Translations under genes and position numbers: made by a program
Part shown: positions 1 to 9,269 of the stretch, in pieces
How positions within the stretch are numbered: position 1 is the first letter of the stretch
How the letters are laid out: the number at the start of each line of letters is the position of its first letter
Origin: Lachnospiraceae bacterium NK4A179
GTDB taxonomy: Bacteria; Bacillota; Clostridia; Lachnospirales; Lachnospiraceae
Length of the DNA: 64,000 nt
Assembly (NCBI GenBank): GCA_000421045.1
Contig: ATWC01000001.1
Location: forward strand, 228,258-292,257
Direction: 5' to 3'
The notes under the pieces: model-generated
Told to the model about the DNA's origin: nothing
What the model saw: the letters and a program-made list of their open reading frames with translations, nothing else
The model's database searches: none

Positions 1-1550
1 TCCTTAACACTCTTTATAAAGCCGGACATGTAGCTGTTAAGGTAATCCGCTTTCTTCTTGGCAAATTCATATTCCCTGCCTTCATCAAGGTAATTCGCAT
101 CCGTCCCCGAATAACCGTCAAAGCCTGCAAGACTTACACTCTTAACCCCGGTCTTAATGAAGAGTTTTAATAGCATCATAAGTGAGTTATCAGCATATTC
201 GGAATTTTTATCGAGCAGATCGCTTATATTTACCGTGTAATCAAAGCTGTCAGCCGGAGCTGTCACATTGGAAGTAGCGATCACGGGGCATTCCTTACGA
301 CTGAGCGGATATGCCATCTGAATACATCTCTTGGCATTTGTAAGAAAAACCATATCCGTTTTATACGCCTCAGGCATATAGTTTATGGCCATGACCATCG
401 GACTTTCAGACTTTATAAATGCATTTATCTTATCCTGCTCAGTCTGTATGGTCTTACCGGGCCCCAGAACAAGTATATGTTTACCGTCAAATATAGCTTT
501 AAGCTTTTCTATCGCCGCAGCATCATTGATTTCCCTGTCCTGATACTCCACATAAAGCTTTTCAAGGTAATCGGCATCATAGAGAAGTTTCTTCTCACCC
601 TCAAGCCTCCCGAGCAGTTCATTTATCTGCATAACGGAAAGCGTATGTTTATTTGTGAGCTGCTTGACATAGTTGGGATGACAGTCATTCGATGCCGCCA
701 GAAAATAAAAGAGATTGTAGCCCCATGTCGCAGGTATGCAATACTGCATGATATTTGCATCTATAGCCTCAAGATACTGGCTGATATTGTAATTCTTCCC
801 ATATTCATGGTTCATATGCATGGCCACAAGTTCAATGGGCGCATTACCCGCAGACTTTCCCATGCCGTAAAGAGTACCGTCTACATACAGTGTTCTGTCC
901 GTCTCTGACGAATATGCAAGCATGGTCTGACAGTTGGCATAACCCATTTGGAAATTATTGTGACCGTGATAGCCTATCGCTATATCCTTATCAAGATCCG
1001 CATCCAGTATCTTAAGTATATGTTTAAGATCCTTCTGATGCGTAAGGCCATAGGTATCAACCATCGAAACCGTATCAGGCTTAACTTTATTTGCTATAGC
1101 GCAGAGATCCTTAAGTTCATCATCCGAATATGCGGTTACACTAACAAGTTGGGCAAAAACAATATAACCAAGTTTCTTAAGCTCACCGCAGAAAGCCAGA
1201 GCCTCTTCTCTTAAATGCTTTTTAAAAATGACTCTTATACCATCTAAAACAGACTCAGCACATGGCTCTATATTCTCCAGATCACAGGTCCCGTAATCTA
1301 TCATCCCGAATACAAGAGTATTCTTTCTGTCCAGTCCGCCGTATGTCTGTCTTATAGCTTTGGTATCGGGGAAAATGCTCCTGTCCCTGTCATATTCCAC
1401 ACGTCCGTCAAGAAAACCCACTTCTATGATATCCGTTCCTGCACTTACCACGCGTTCAAAAACAGAAATGATATTGTCATATCCGAATTTCCAGTAATTC
1501 AGATATCCTCCGTCGCGCAGTGTACAATCAAGAAGTTTTACATCCCCCAT
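1..1550 (-). CDS. Aldolase-superfamily (HMGL/DRE-TIM-like) protein, 3' end cut by window edge
   Basis: The frame opens with ATG at 1550 and stays open to the window edge, so the C-terminus is missing (more than 515 residues seen). The N-terminus reads MGDVKLLDCTLRDGGYLNYW; CTLRDGG is the metal/substrate signature of the HMG-CoA lyase-like TIM-barrel aldolases such as 4-hydroxy-2-oxovalerate aldolase. A GYHGHNN segment around residue 200 fits the metal-binding His-x-His of that family. After the roughly 300-residue barrel there is a second domain of unknown function. It starts 2 bp after the upstream glycosyltransferase stops, so it belongs to the polysaccharide operon. Homologues in surface-sugar loci are usually called 'aldolase catalytic domain protein'; the substrate cannot be read from sequence. 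Confidence 0.8.
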   Translation of the reverse strand, partial: MGDVKLLDCTLRDGGYLNYWKFGYDNIISVFERVVSAGTDIIEVGFLDGRVEYDRDRSIFPDTKAIRQTYGGLDRKNTLVFGMIDYGTCDLENIEPCAESVLDGIRVIFKKHLREEALAFCGELKKLGYIVFAQLVSVTAYSDDELKDLCAIANKVKPDTVSMVDTYGLTHQKDLKHILKILDADLDKDIAIGYHGHNNFQMGYANCQTMLAYSSETDRTLYVDGTLYGMGKSAGNAPIELVAMHMNHEYGKNYNISQYLEAIDANIMQYCIPATWGYNLFYFLAASNDCHPNYVKQLTNKHTLSVMQINELLGRLEGEKKLLYDADYLEKLYVEYQDREINDAAAIEKLKAIFDGKHILVLGPGKTIQTEQDKINAFIKSESPMVMAINYMPEAYKTDMVFLTNAKRCIQMAYPLSRKECPVIATSNVTAPADSFDYTVNISDLLDKNSEYADNSLMMLLKLFIKTGVKSVSLAGFDGYSGTDANYLDEGREYEFAKKKADYLNSYMSGFIKSVK

Positions 1551-1552
1551 TT

Positions 1553-2503
1553 TTAAACCTCTTTTTCATCATCAAAATTTATGGTTTTTTCAACCACGAC
1601 AAGCGGCCTGTTCATAAGTCTTGTATTCATGGCCATAACGTATTCACCCATAAAGCCCATGAATGCAAGCAGCAGCCCGCCCATAAAATACAGTGATATC
1701 ATCATCGGTGCGTAGCCGACCGCAAATTTGTCCCACATGACAAGCTTAAGCACCAGATATGCTATGCCTATGACAAAGCTGATCGCCGCGATACTGAATC
1801 CTGCGAAGGTTGCTATTCTCATTCCGCTCTTTGTATATGATGTGAAAGAAAGCATCATTGCATCGTAGAGGGTGAACAGATTGTTATGAGTCTTACCTGC
1901 GCGGCGCTTGGGCTGGGTATACTCAATTTCTTTTCTGTCAGGTCCGAGTTCAGCAACTATGCCACGCATAAAAGGCGTGGGATCCTTAAGTTCCCTGAGA
2001 GTCTCGACAAATGACTTGTCATAAAGACCGAATCCAGTGAACTGTTTAATGATCTCCACGGAAGACATTTTTTTAAGAGCAGCATAATACATCGCCCTTA
2101 TCACATACATAAAAGGATTCTCACGTGAACGGCTCTTTATACCTATGACTACCCTGTAACCATTCTCCCATTCACGCACAAATTCCGGGATCATTTCCAC
2201 CGGATCCTGGAAATCCGCGCACATGGTTATCGTACAATCTCCTGATGTGTGGATTATGCCGTAATAGGGGCTGTTGAACTGACCAAAATTCTTCTGATTG
2301 AATATAGCCTTAACCTTGGGATCAGAGCTGCATATGGATTCTATGATCTCCCTGGTCCCGTCGGTAGATTTGTTATCTATAAACAATATCTCATAATCAT
2401 AGGCAGAAAGCTCTTTTTTTATCACATCCCTTACTGCCTCGTATATAGCCTGCGCATTTTCCCGCTCATTGTATGTCGGGATCATCACTGAAATGGTCTT
2501 CAT
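1553..2503 (-). CDS. Membrane-anchored family 2 glycosyltransferase (DPM1/GtrB-like)
   Basis: 316 residues. The N-terminal GT-A domain begins TISVMIPTYNERENA, typical of polyprenyl-phosphate glycosyltransferases, with an acidic 'FIDNKSTDGT' nucleotide-binding segment and 'CADFQDP' in the DxD position. Residues about 230-300 form two hydrophobic helices, the layout of GtrB/DPM1-type enzymes that load a sugar onto a polyprenyl phosphate at the inner membrane face. The gene sits 12 bp after the nucleotidyltransferase-like gene and 2 bp before the aldolase-like gene. Role inferred: making a lipid-linked sugar donor for surface polysaccharide. Confidence 0.87.
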   Translation of the reverse strand: MKTISVMIPTYNERENAQAIYEAVRDVIKKELSAYDYEILFIDNKSTDGTREIIESICSSDPKVKAIFNQKNFGQFNSPYYGIIHTSGDCTITMCADFQDPVEMIPEFVREWENGYRVVIGIKSRSRENPFMYVIRAMYYAALKKMSSVEIIKQFTGFGLYDKSFVETLRELKDPTPFMRGIVAELGPDRKEIEYTQPKRRAGKTHNNLFTLYDAMMLSFTSYTKSGMRIATFAGFSIAAISFVIGIAYLVLKLVMWDKFAVGYAPMMISLYFMGGLLLAFMGFMGEYVMAMNTRLMNRPLVVVEKTINFDDEKEV

Positions 2504-2515
2504 CTTACGTCTCTT

Positions 2516-3073
2516 TCATCTTCTTATTAGTTTCTTTTTTATGGCAGCACCTTTTTCCCTTAACTGCCTGCAGGTATTGTACCATAAAGCACTGCTCTTT
2601 TTTAACGGAACAGCCTTTATATACTCATTCATATGCTCATCCGTAAACAGCTGCTCAAGGATTTTCACGTCCGATCTGTCCTTCTCGCGATCCATGAGCT
2701 TTACAAGTTTTTTCTTATAGCAATACTGTAGCTCAAGATCCGCTATGCGACATATCGTATCTTCTCTTGAGCACCTCCCAAACACAAGTGAATCATCTGC
2801 GCCGACAAGTCCGTATATATTGTGGAAAAGGTCCAGATTCTCCGATATCTTTATATGCCCCCAGGAGCCGGCTTTCTTTCCCATTTCCCGACTCACGCGT
2901 TCAAAAGCAGAAGGCATCAGTATCACTTCCAGATCATCATTTTCCCTGATCCCGGAAGCCGCCATAACTGCAGACCCGACTATGCACACCTCATCAGAAG
3001 ACAGGCCATATTTCTCCATAAAAGCCTTAAGCTCATCCGTGTGTGCTATTTTTCCCATAACAATATCAGCCAT
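2516..3073 (-). CDS. Nucleotidyltransferase-fold protein of the polysaccharide cluster
   Basis: 185 residues. The segment VCIVGSAVMAASGIRENDDL (about residues 29-48) resembles the GS-x(n)-G-x-R-x-N-D-D-L signature of minimal nucleotidyltransferases, and a later LMDREKDRSDVKIL resembles the R-x-KD-x-xD helix found in AbiEii-like and kanamycin-type nucleotidyltransferase folds. The catalytic acid pair seems incomplete (DDLEV, where DxD is usual), so activity is uncertain. It overlaps the flippase gene by 8 bp. No partner antitoxin gene is next to it, so a toxin role is not supported; a tailoring or regulatory role in the sugar cluster is more likely. Confidence 0.6.
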   Translation of the reverse strand: MADIVMGKIAHTDELKAFMEKYGLSSDEVCIVGSAVMAASGIRENDDLEVILMPSAFERVSREMGKKAGSWGHIKISENLDLFHNIYGLVGADDSLVFGRCSREDTICRIADLELQYCYKKKLVKLMDREKDRSDVKILEQLFTDEHMNEYIKAVPLKKSSALWYNTCRQLREKGAAIKKKLIRR

Positions 3074-4604
3074 TTTTCTTTAACTTATTCATGATGCGAC
3101 CGGCAATTTTCCATAAAGCCTTAAACTCATCCGACTTAAATGATATGAGCATATATATCGAGCACGGAATGATAACACCAATAAAGGCTTTTGCTATTAT
3201 CTTAAACAGAAGCGGCCCTGAAACAAATGAACATACAAAATATGAGAAAGCACCAACGACAGCTATTACCATAAAATAAACCATCATCCTGAAGAAATAT
3301 TCAAAAGGATTTTTGTGGAATTTTAGCTTGAACAGCACCCACGCCTCCCAGGGAGTTTCGATAAAGAAAACACTGACTATGGTCGATACCACAACGGCAT
3401 TTACTCCATATTTCTTTACAAACACTATGTCTATAAGAAGATCGACGACTGCAACAACATACGGCTTGTATCGATCCTCCCACCACATGCCCGCAGCATT
3501 TTTGTACGTGACCACCACACGCCTCATCTGAGTGACAAGAAGAGCAACGGCTAAAAGTATCACTGTCGATTCCCCCAGCATCTTTTTTCTGCCAAGCCAG
3601 AGTTCCACGGTATCCTGACAGGCACACAGAAATACTGTGGATATTATCCCCACACTGAAGGCAACCATATATGCAAAGTTTTTGAAGTCCTTATATATCT
3701 TTTCCTCACTGTCAACCACCAGACTGTTGCCGACGCCTGCCTGAACCCCCATGGTTATGATACGGATTATGTTCTCCATTCCGGAAAACAACATATAATA
3801 ATTTCCGTACAGACCGACAGTCTTTATGCCCATAAAAGCAGAAAGAACTATATCATCGGCAGAATGAATGATGGTGTAATTGGTCTGATGCCCAAATAGA
3901 GCTATGACCCTCTTTTTAAGATTGGCATAGAATTCGTTATCCACCTTACCATAAGGTTTTGCATAAGCCGGGAAATTCTTATCGGCAATATGACGCCTCA
4001 TCAGATTGAGGAAGATCGTGCCTGCCGGAAGGCACAACGCATAGATATAATATGATGAAGTAAACCATATAGCCGCGGCCTGAAGTACGGAAACGACCAT
4101 ATTCATGGTAATTACTGCAACGTATTTTAAGTCCATACGCTGAAAAGCGCTGAGCACAGAATCCTTATATGCAAAAAGGAAATAGCTCAGAGCCGTATCT
4201 GCAAGGAATATCACAAATACAATATAAACATTTACATCAGGGGGCACATCATCCTTGATCAGGTATTTTATGAATGGTGTGACTATAAGACCTGCCGTAA
4301 GAATGAAGGCTCCGATGGCACGATAGAGTTTACGGTAGGAATTTAAGATATTATTGATCTTTTCATGGTCTTCACGGGCTATCGGCTCATAAAGACTGTA
4401 TATCATGGCGCTTCCGATACCCAGTTCGGAAAGCTTGAGCATTGAAAGCACAGATGAGAAGAGCGTACTGATACCGGCATATTCCAATCCCATCTTCTTT
4501 ATCAGAACGGTCCTGACCATGAACGGGAAAAGTATATTCACGGCCATGCTTACGATACCGAAGATCACGTTCCTTATAGAATTTTTAGTCCGGCTGTATA
4601 CCAT
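3066..4604 (-). CDS. Polysaccharide flippase (Wzx/MOP superfamily)
   Basis: 512 residues with about 12-14 hydrophobic helices and short loops, starting with a basic N-terminus (VYSRTKNSIRNVIFG) and a helix carrying the 'MVRTVLIKKMGLEYAGI' element typical of Wzx-type exporters in Firmicutes. Such proteins flip lipid-linked oligosaccharide across the membrane before polymerisation. The start at 4604 has a GAGG sequence a few bases upstream inside the end of the preceding gene, which it overlaps by 20 bp; this indicates coupled translation. Position between glycosyltransferases and modifying genes supports the role. Confidence 0.9.
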   Translation of the reverse strand: MVYSRTKNSIRNVIFGIVSMAVNILFPFMVRTVLIKKMGLEYAGISTLFSSVLSMLKLSELGIGSAMIYSLYEPIAREDHEKINNILNSYRKLYRAIGAFILTAGLIVTPFIKYLIKDDVPPDVNVYIVFVIFLADTALSYFLFAYKDSVLSAFQRMDLKYVAVITMNMVVSVLQAAAIWFTSSYYIYALCLPAGTIFLNLMRRHIADKNFPAYAKPYGKVDNEFYANLKKRVIALFGHQTNYTIIHSADDIVLSAFMGIKTVGLYGNYYMLFSGMENIIRIITMGVQAGVGNSLVVDSEEKIYKDFKNFAYMVAFSVGIISTVFLCACQDTVELWLGRKKMLGESTVILLAVALLVTQMRRVVVTYKNAAGMWWEDRYKPYVVAVVDLLIDIVFVKKYGVNAVVVSTIVSVFFIETPWEAWVLFKLKFHKNPFEYFFRMMVYFMVIAVVGAFSYFVCSFVSGPLLFKIIAKAFIGVIIPCSIYMLISFKSDEFKALWKIAGRIMNKLKKNG

Positions 4605-5292
4605 TATCCTCTGCTCCGGTCACTGATATTTTTCTGTCTATCCCTTTGGGGAAAAGATATCTTGATAGGAATTTCCTTCCTCCGATTATCCTTGCAGTGT
4701 TCACAGGGTCAGGTGTTGCTATCCTTATAGTCTCACTGTCCTCTGATATCACTTTAAATCTGCATGTATGGTCAAGGATGTAGAACATTTCCTTTTCATC
4801 CTTCCAGCCACCGCATCCGGCTATATCACCGATAGTAAGATTCTCCCCACTCCTGTTCAAAAAATCCTCCGGCGACATCCCTGTAAGGAGAGTCAGATCA
4901 TGACATGTCTCTTCCGGTGTATTGGTCCCATGAACACAGTTATGTCCCTTTTTATCATTGGTCCATGACCTGTACAGTTTCTTTTTATCAAAAGTCCTTA
5001 TATTTACCCGTTCCATCTCTCCGCGGGTTGTCTTTCGCTCTGAGTATTCGGGAGAACTGTCTCTAAACACAACAAGAGTAAAGGGACCTGTCCCGCATGC
5101 TTTTTCCTTGAACGAATTCTTCGGCAGCTTCTCTCCGTAAAAACGGTTCAGATTCTCCGTAAAATGATCAATACTCCACTGCACCTCAAGGACTTTTATT
5201 ATCTCAAAAGTCCCCTTAAGATCAGTCAGGATATCATCTTTTCTGACATAAGCCTTATTCCATATTATAAAAAGAAATACATCTTCTATCAT
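4585..5292 (-). CDS. Protein with an NDP-kinase-like domain in the polysaccharide cluster
   Basis: 235 residues from the ATG at 5292, chosen because it forms an ATGA overlap with the upstream stop. I did not recognise a named family, but the first 135 residues line up by eye with nucleoside diphosphate kinase: a first strand followed by Asn-Lys near residue 12, a helix-strand pair, GTGPFTLVVF near residue 68 (compare the SGPVVAMVL strand), and NCVHGTNTPEETCHDL near residue 118, which matches the N-x-x-H-G-S/T-D motif that carries the phosphohistidine (here His121). The C-terminal 100 residues are unknown. The active-site motif is kept, so phosphotransfer is plausible. It overlaps both the kinase-like gene before it and the flippase gene after it. 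The fold assignment is an inference. Confidence 0.55.
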   Translation of the reverse strand: MIEDVFLFIIWNKAYVRKDDILTDLKGTFEIIKVLEVQWSIDHFTENLNRFYGEKLPKNSFKEKACGTGPFTLVVFRDSSPEYSERKTTRGEMERVNIRTFDKKKLYRSWTNDKKGHNCVHGTNTPEETCHDLTLLTGMSPEDFLNRSGENLTIGDIAGCGGWKDEKEMFYILDHTCRFKVISEDSETIRIATPDPVNTARIIGGRKFLSRYLFPKGIDRKISVTGAEDNGIQPD

Positions 5293-6518
5293 ACCGCTCT
5301 GCACACCAGTCTTCCCTGCCTGCTTTTAAGCTTTATAATGCAGGATGTCACATAATCATCGCCCTCATCCGGAATGAGTCTTTCAAGAATGAAAGCTGCC
5401 GAAGCCGCATCATCCCATATTTCTCCCGAATAACGGCATTCTCTTCCGCAATATCTTATCTCTGCCTTAGACAGATATCCTTTCGCTCTCTTTGTTCCCG
5501 AAAGTGAAGCACATCCAAAATCCGCAAGTTTAAATACCTTACTTCCATCAGGATCAGCCGCGATCAGTATATTATCCGGATGGATATCGCAATGGACAAC
5601 CTTACACTTATACAGATCATCGGAAACTTCCACAAGGAAACCGGCAAGTGACTTGAGCTCCGTCTCCGTCAGATTTCTTTTTGAAAGCAGGTCTCCCAAC
5701 GTGATATGCTGCAGGTAAGGAAACACATTCATAGCCTTCATATCATCATCTTTAAGCGGAAGCAGATAAAGATATCTTTTTGCCGTAAGTTCATTTATAC
5801 GTTCTCCGGCAAGCTTTTCGTTCATGGTATTCACAAGGCCGGTCGCTGCCGCTTTAATGAACATTTTTCGTCCATCCTGCGTAAACGCCTTAAAAAAGAG
5901 ACTTTCACTCCTTGCAGCATTTGTCTTTACCGGAACCACCTTCTTATAATGCCGTGAGATACTGCTCGTTATAAAAGGCTTATTCATATACTTTAATACT
6001 CTTATATATGAATAAACGGCTGACCGTATGATCCTCTGCCTTGCATAATAGGCAAACAGCTTAAATCCCGCTGATGACAGATGATCCCCCGATACATACA
6101 CTCCTTTTTCCATAAGGGCGGGAACCATTTCAAAAAGCCCTTGATGCCCTTTCAGGATACAGAATGAATACCCTTTCTCTTTCATGAAAGTGATCAGGCA
6201 CGAAATGATAAACTTATTGATCCCTTTCCGTATATCAAAGTCAATCCCCTCAGGAAGACCATGTTTTTCAAGCGCTTCGATATCTTTTATATAAAGTCTT
6301 TTTCTGATCGAATAAACAAGATATACAACAGCAAAAAAAGAGGATCTTCTGAACTCCTCACTCTCAGGTGACAGCGAAAGCAGTTCCTCTACCCAGCGCT
6401 TATCCATATCATGGATACCAAGAACTATGCCGTCATCATCCCTGTAAATGGCACTGCCGCACACATACACGGGAGTCATTTTTCCTTTGATCTCACACTC
6501 GCCTATCCTGATCTTCAT
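5289..6518 (-). CDS. Protein-kinase-like phosphotransferase with unknown N-terminal domain
   Basis: 409 residues. Residues 1-190 match nothing I recognise. Residues 200-395 carry the eukaryotic-like kinase core: a beta-3 lysine in MFIKAAA (Lys222), a probable alpha-C glutamate near 239, the catalytic loop VVHCDIHPDNILI (His309, Asp311, Asn316) and the metal-binding ADFGCAS (Asp333). The HCD in place of HRD and the short C-lobe fit bacterial small-molecule or lipopolysaccharide kinases better than Ser/Thr protein kinases. It lies 8 bp after a glycosyltransferase and overlaps the NDP-kinase-like gene. A role in phosphorylating a sugar or lipid carrier of the cluster is inferred. Confidence 0.75.
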   Translation of the reverse strand: MKIRIGECEIKGKMTPVYVCGSAIYRDDDGIVLGIHDMDKRWVEELLSLSPESEEFRRSSFFAVVYLVYSIRKRLYIKDIEALEKHGLPEGIDFDIRKGINKFIISCLITFMKEKGYSFCILKGHQGLFEMVPALMEKGVYVSGDHLSSAGFKLFAYYARQRIIRSAVYSYIRVLKYMNKPFITSSISRHYKKVVPVKTNAARSESLFFKAFTQDGRKMFIKAAATGLVNTMNEKLAGERINELTAKRYLYLLPLKDDDMKAMNVFPYLQHITLGDLLSKRNLTETELKSLAGFLVEVSDDLYKCKVVHCDIHPDNILIAADPDGSKVFKLADFGCASLSGTKRAKGYLSKAEIRYCGRECRYSGEIWDDAASAAFILERLIPDEGDDYVTSCIIKLKSRQGRLVCRAV

Positions 6519-6526
6519 TACGTTTA

Positions 6527-7417
6527 TCAGTCTTCCTTAAGAACCTTTTCAAGCACATTCAGCGAACGAATAGAATTCTTCAGAAGGAATTCGTTCTTCT
6601 TTCTCCTGTCTGACATTGTCGCGTCTGTTGCCGCATCCTGATAATGGATTATCTGAAGAGCAGGAGAATAAACCATTTTCAGCCCGTTCTTTCTGCATCT
6701 TGCTGCAAGCACTTCCTCTTCCATATACATAAATGTCCGCGGATCAAGTCCGTCGAAAACATTGATGTATTTTTCGGAAAAGATCAGGCAGCTTCCATGA
6801 AGGACATATGCGTTTCCATCCCCGCAGACCGCGCTTTCCTTATATGCATCCCTGCTTTTTCTGCTCTTTGAATGCTTCTTTTTAAACTCAAAAACACGAT
6901 CATAGAGTCCAAACAGATTGAGCATCCTGCCTGCATAAAAGCGAAAACGCTGTGCCGGTATGGTCTTTACATCTATCTTCACACCCACAGCCGGGTTCTG
7001 ATGCTTATCGGTCCGGATACAGTAAATATCCGGACCAAGCACTGCAAAGCCCTCTTTCTCATAAAGAGAAACAGTCTTTGTCAGGAAGTCCGGATCTTTT
7101 ATCTCCGTATCATTATTTATGAGTATTATAAAATCTGCGCCGTCTTTTTTTGCCCTTCTGAAGCCTGCGTTATTTCCTCTCGCAAACCCTGCATTTGTTT
7201 TTCCGAGTATGACCGTAACATCATCATTTCCGGAATACTTTTCATAAAGTCTCTGCCCGCTTCCGTCAGGCGAAGCATTGTCCACTACATAAATATGAAC
7301 CTTCGGCCCGCCGCTCTTACAGAGTTTCTGCACTGATGAAACACAGCTTTCAGTATACTCTTCAGTAAGATAATGCAGTATGACAAAGGCAAACTTTCCG
7401 GTTACCACCTTATCCAC
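6527..7417 (-). CDS. Family 2 glycosyltransferase (rhamnosyltransferase-like)
   Basis: 296 residues from a GTG start at 7417 that has GAGG six bases upstream; no closer ATG fits. The N-terminus FAFVILHYLTEEYTESCVSS is the first strand and helix of GT-A enzymes of the WcaA/RfbN type. VVDNASPDGSG is the nucleotide-binding segment and LINNDTEI is the DxD-like metal site. The C-terminal part has FMYMEEEVLAARC, the acceptor-site E-E-x motif of GT2 enzymes. No membrane helix is seen, so it is cytoplasmic or peripheral. It overlaps rfbF by 16 bp. Confidence 0.87.
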   Translation of the reverse strand: MDKVVTGKFAFVILHYLTEEYTESCVSSVQKLCKSGGPKVHIYVVDNASPDGSGQRLYEKYSGNDDVTVILGKTNAGFARGNNAGFRRAKKDGADFIILINNDTEIKDPDFLTKTVSLYEKEGFAVLGPDIYCIRTDKHQNPAVGVKIDVKTIPAQRFRFYAGRMLNLFGLYDRVFEFKKKHSKSRKSRDAYKESAVCGDGNAYVLHGSCLIFSEKYINVFDGLDPRTFMYMEEEVLAARCRKNGLKMVYSPALQIIHYQDAATDATMSDRRKKNEFLLKNSIRSLNVLEKVLKED

Positions 7418-8178
7418 GGCGCCTCACCTATCTCAATGCAATGCTCAAGTATCTTCTTTTCGAGTATTGTATCCATACACTGCCAGAAGCCTTTGTGAAC
7501 GTAACTCTTAAGCTCTCCTTCATCAGCGAGTCTCATAAGCACATCTCTCTCAAAAACAGTGCTGTCATCTTTGATATAATCAAAAACCTTAGGTTCAAGG
7601 ACCATATAACCGGCATTGATAGGCTCGGCATCCCTGTCTTCTTTTTCACGGAATGCGCGTACTGTGTTATCAAGGCCTATATCCAGAACTCCTTTCTGCT
7701 GCTGTCTCAGTACCGCAGTAAGAGTTGCCGTCTTTTTATTCTCCATGTGGAACTTGATCACTTCATTTATATCCACATCACATACTCCGTCTCCGTAAGT
7801 TAAAAGAAACGGTTCATCACCTATATACTTCCTTATCCTTTTAACACGTCCACCGGTCATGGTATCTACACCGGTATCGACAACCGTTACCTTCCATGGT
7901 TCCGTTCCGGCATCATGAACGGTCATTTTATTGCCGCCCTCTGTAAAATCAAAGGTTATATCACTCGTATAAAGAAAATAATCGGCAAACCATTCTTTTA
8001 TCATATGCTGCTTGTAGCCTGCACATATGATAAATTCATTGTGTCCGAAATAACTGTACTCCTTCATGATATGCCAGAGTATCGGCATTCCGCCTATCTC
8101 GATCATAGGCTTTGGTCTGTATTCTGATTCCTCGGATATGCGCGTTCCTGCGCCTCCGGCAAGAAGAACAACCTTCAT
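7402..8178 (-). CDS. rfbF: Glucose-1-phosphate cytidylyltransferase
   Basis: 258 residues, the normal length for RfbF. Makes CDP-glucose from glucose-1-phosphate and CTP, the entry step to CDP-3,6-dideoxyhexoses. The N-terminal VLLAGGAGTRISEES and YRPKPMIEIGG are the nucleotide-binding loop and Lys motif of sugar nucleotidyltransferases, and the order 'KPM-E-G-PILWHIMK-YS-YG' is characteristic of the cytidylyl branch. TYGDGVCDVDI holds the metal aspartate. Its ATGA start overlaps the stop of rfbG, so the two are co-translated. Confidence 0.95.
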   Translation of the reverse strand: MKVVLLAGGAGTRISEESEYRPKPMIEIGGMPILWHIMKEYSYFGHNEFIICAGYKQHMIKEWFADYFLYTSDITFDFTEGGNKMTVHDAGTEPWKVTVVDTGVDTMTGGRVKRIRKYIGDEPFLLTYGDGVCDVDINEVIKFHMENKKTATLTAVLRQQQKGVLDIGLDNTVRAFREKEDRDAEPINAGYMVLEPKVFDYIKDDSTVFERDVLMRLADEGELKSYVHKGFWQCMDTILEKKILEHCIEIGEAPWIRW

Positions 8179-9269
8179 CCCTTGATATACTCCTTTATCT
8201 GATCTTCACAAACGGCATTCATATTTCCCGAAGAAGGATCCAAACGCCATGCCTTTGTCCATTCAACAGTTTTTTCAACAGCCTCCGGCGTATGCCATAC
8301 CGGAGCCCAGTCAAAAGTACTCTTAAGTAACGATGTATCGAGCTTGAGGAAATTAGCCTCATGAGGCGCCGTGCTGTCAACAGGTGCTATCTCAGACTTG
8401 AAACCTTCACCATAGTATTTTGCAAAAAGTCCGACAAGTTCTCCTGTATTAAGATTATCCTCTGTCTCGGGTCCCACATTATAAAAGCCGGCCTTCTTCA
8501 CATCCTGATACTGCTCGGCTGCTATCCCCAGATACGCAAACAGAGGCTCCAGCACATGCTGATAAGGCCTTGTGCTTAAGGGATTGCGAATTATTATAGG
8601 TTCCGCTGACTGCACTGCCCTCACACAATCCGGAATTATACGATCTGCGGCAAAATCACCGCCGCCAATGACATTTCCGGCCCTGGCGGTAGAAACTGAA
8701 ACTACAGCCCCGTCTTCATTTCCTCCGAAGAAAGAATTGATATATGAATGAGTCACAAGCTCCGAACATGATTTGGAATTACTGTACGGATCAAAACCGT
8801 CAAGCGGTTCATTCTCCCTGTAGCCCCAGGCCCATTCATTATTTTTGTAGACCTTGTCAGTGGTAACATTCAGGAAACTCTTCACCGATCCGCAAAGCCT
8901 TACGGCCTCGCAGATATTGACTGTTCCCATCACATTGGTCTCATATGTTTCTCTGGGATTTCTGTACGACTCACGGACTATCGGCTGCGCTGCAAGATGG
9001 AATACTATATCTGCACCGCTCTCGGTAAGGCTTTTGTTCAACAGTTCAAAATCCCTTACATCCCCCGTAATGTTTTTTAACCCGACAGCATCTCCAAGCC
9101 CGAGTATTCCAAAAAGAGAAGGCTCTGTCGGCGGCTCAAGGGAATATCCGGTAACCTCGGCACCCGACATCAAAAGTATCTTAACAAGCCACGAACCCTT
9201 AAAACCCGTATGCCCGGTAACAAATACTTTTTTCCCTTTATAAAAATCAAATATCTTCTGTCTGTCCAT
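8175..9269 (-). CDS. rfbG: CDP-glucose 4,6-dehydratase
   Basis: 364 residues. Short-chain dehydrogenase/reductase of the extended type that converts CDP-glucose to CDP-4-keto-6-deoxyglucose. Visible are the Rossmann motif VTGHTGFKGSWL (residues about 17-28), VFHLAAQP, the Thr-Asp-Lys active-site stretch NVTTDKVYKN, and the YSNSK catalytic Tyr-x3-Lys. It begins on the base next to the last base of rfbH and overlaps rfbF by 4 bp, giving the gene order H-G-F in the direction of transcription. Confidence 0.95.
   Translation of the reverse strand: MDRQKIFDFYKGKKVFVTGHTGFKGSWLVKILLMSGAEVTGYSLEPPTEPSLFGILGLGDAVGLKNITGDVRDFELLNKSLTESGADIVFHLAAQPIVRESYRNPRETYETNVMGTVNICEAVRLCGSVKSFLNVTTDKVYKNNEWAWGYRENEPLDGFDPYSNSKSCSELVTHSYINSFFGGNEDGAVVSVSTARAGNVIGGGDFAADRIIPDCVRAVQSAEPIIIRNPLSTRPYQHVLEPLFAYLGIAAEQYQDVKKAGFYNVGPETEDNLNTGELVGLFAKYYGEGFKSEIAPVDSTAPHEANFLKLDTSLLKSTFDWAPVWHTPEAVEKTVEWTKAWRLDPSSGNMNAVCEDQIKEYIKG

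Noticed and set aside
2516..3073. AbiEii-type toxin of a toxin-antitoxin pair
   Set aside because: No AbiEi-like partner is adjacent; the gene is overlapped by the flippase gene in a sugar operon.
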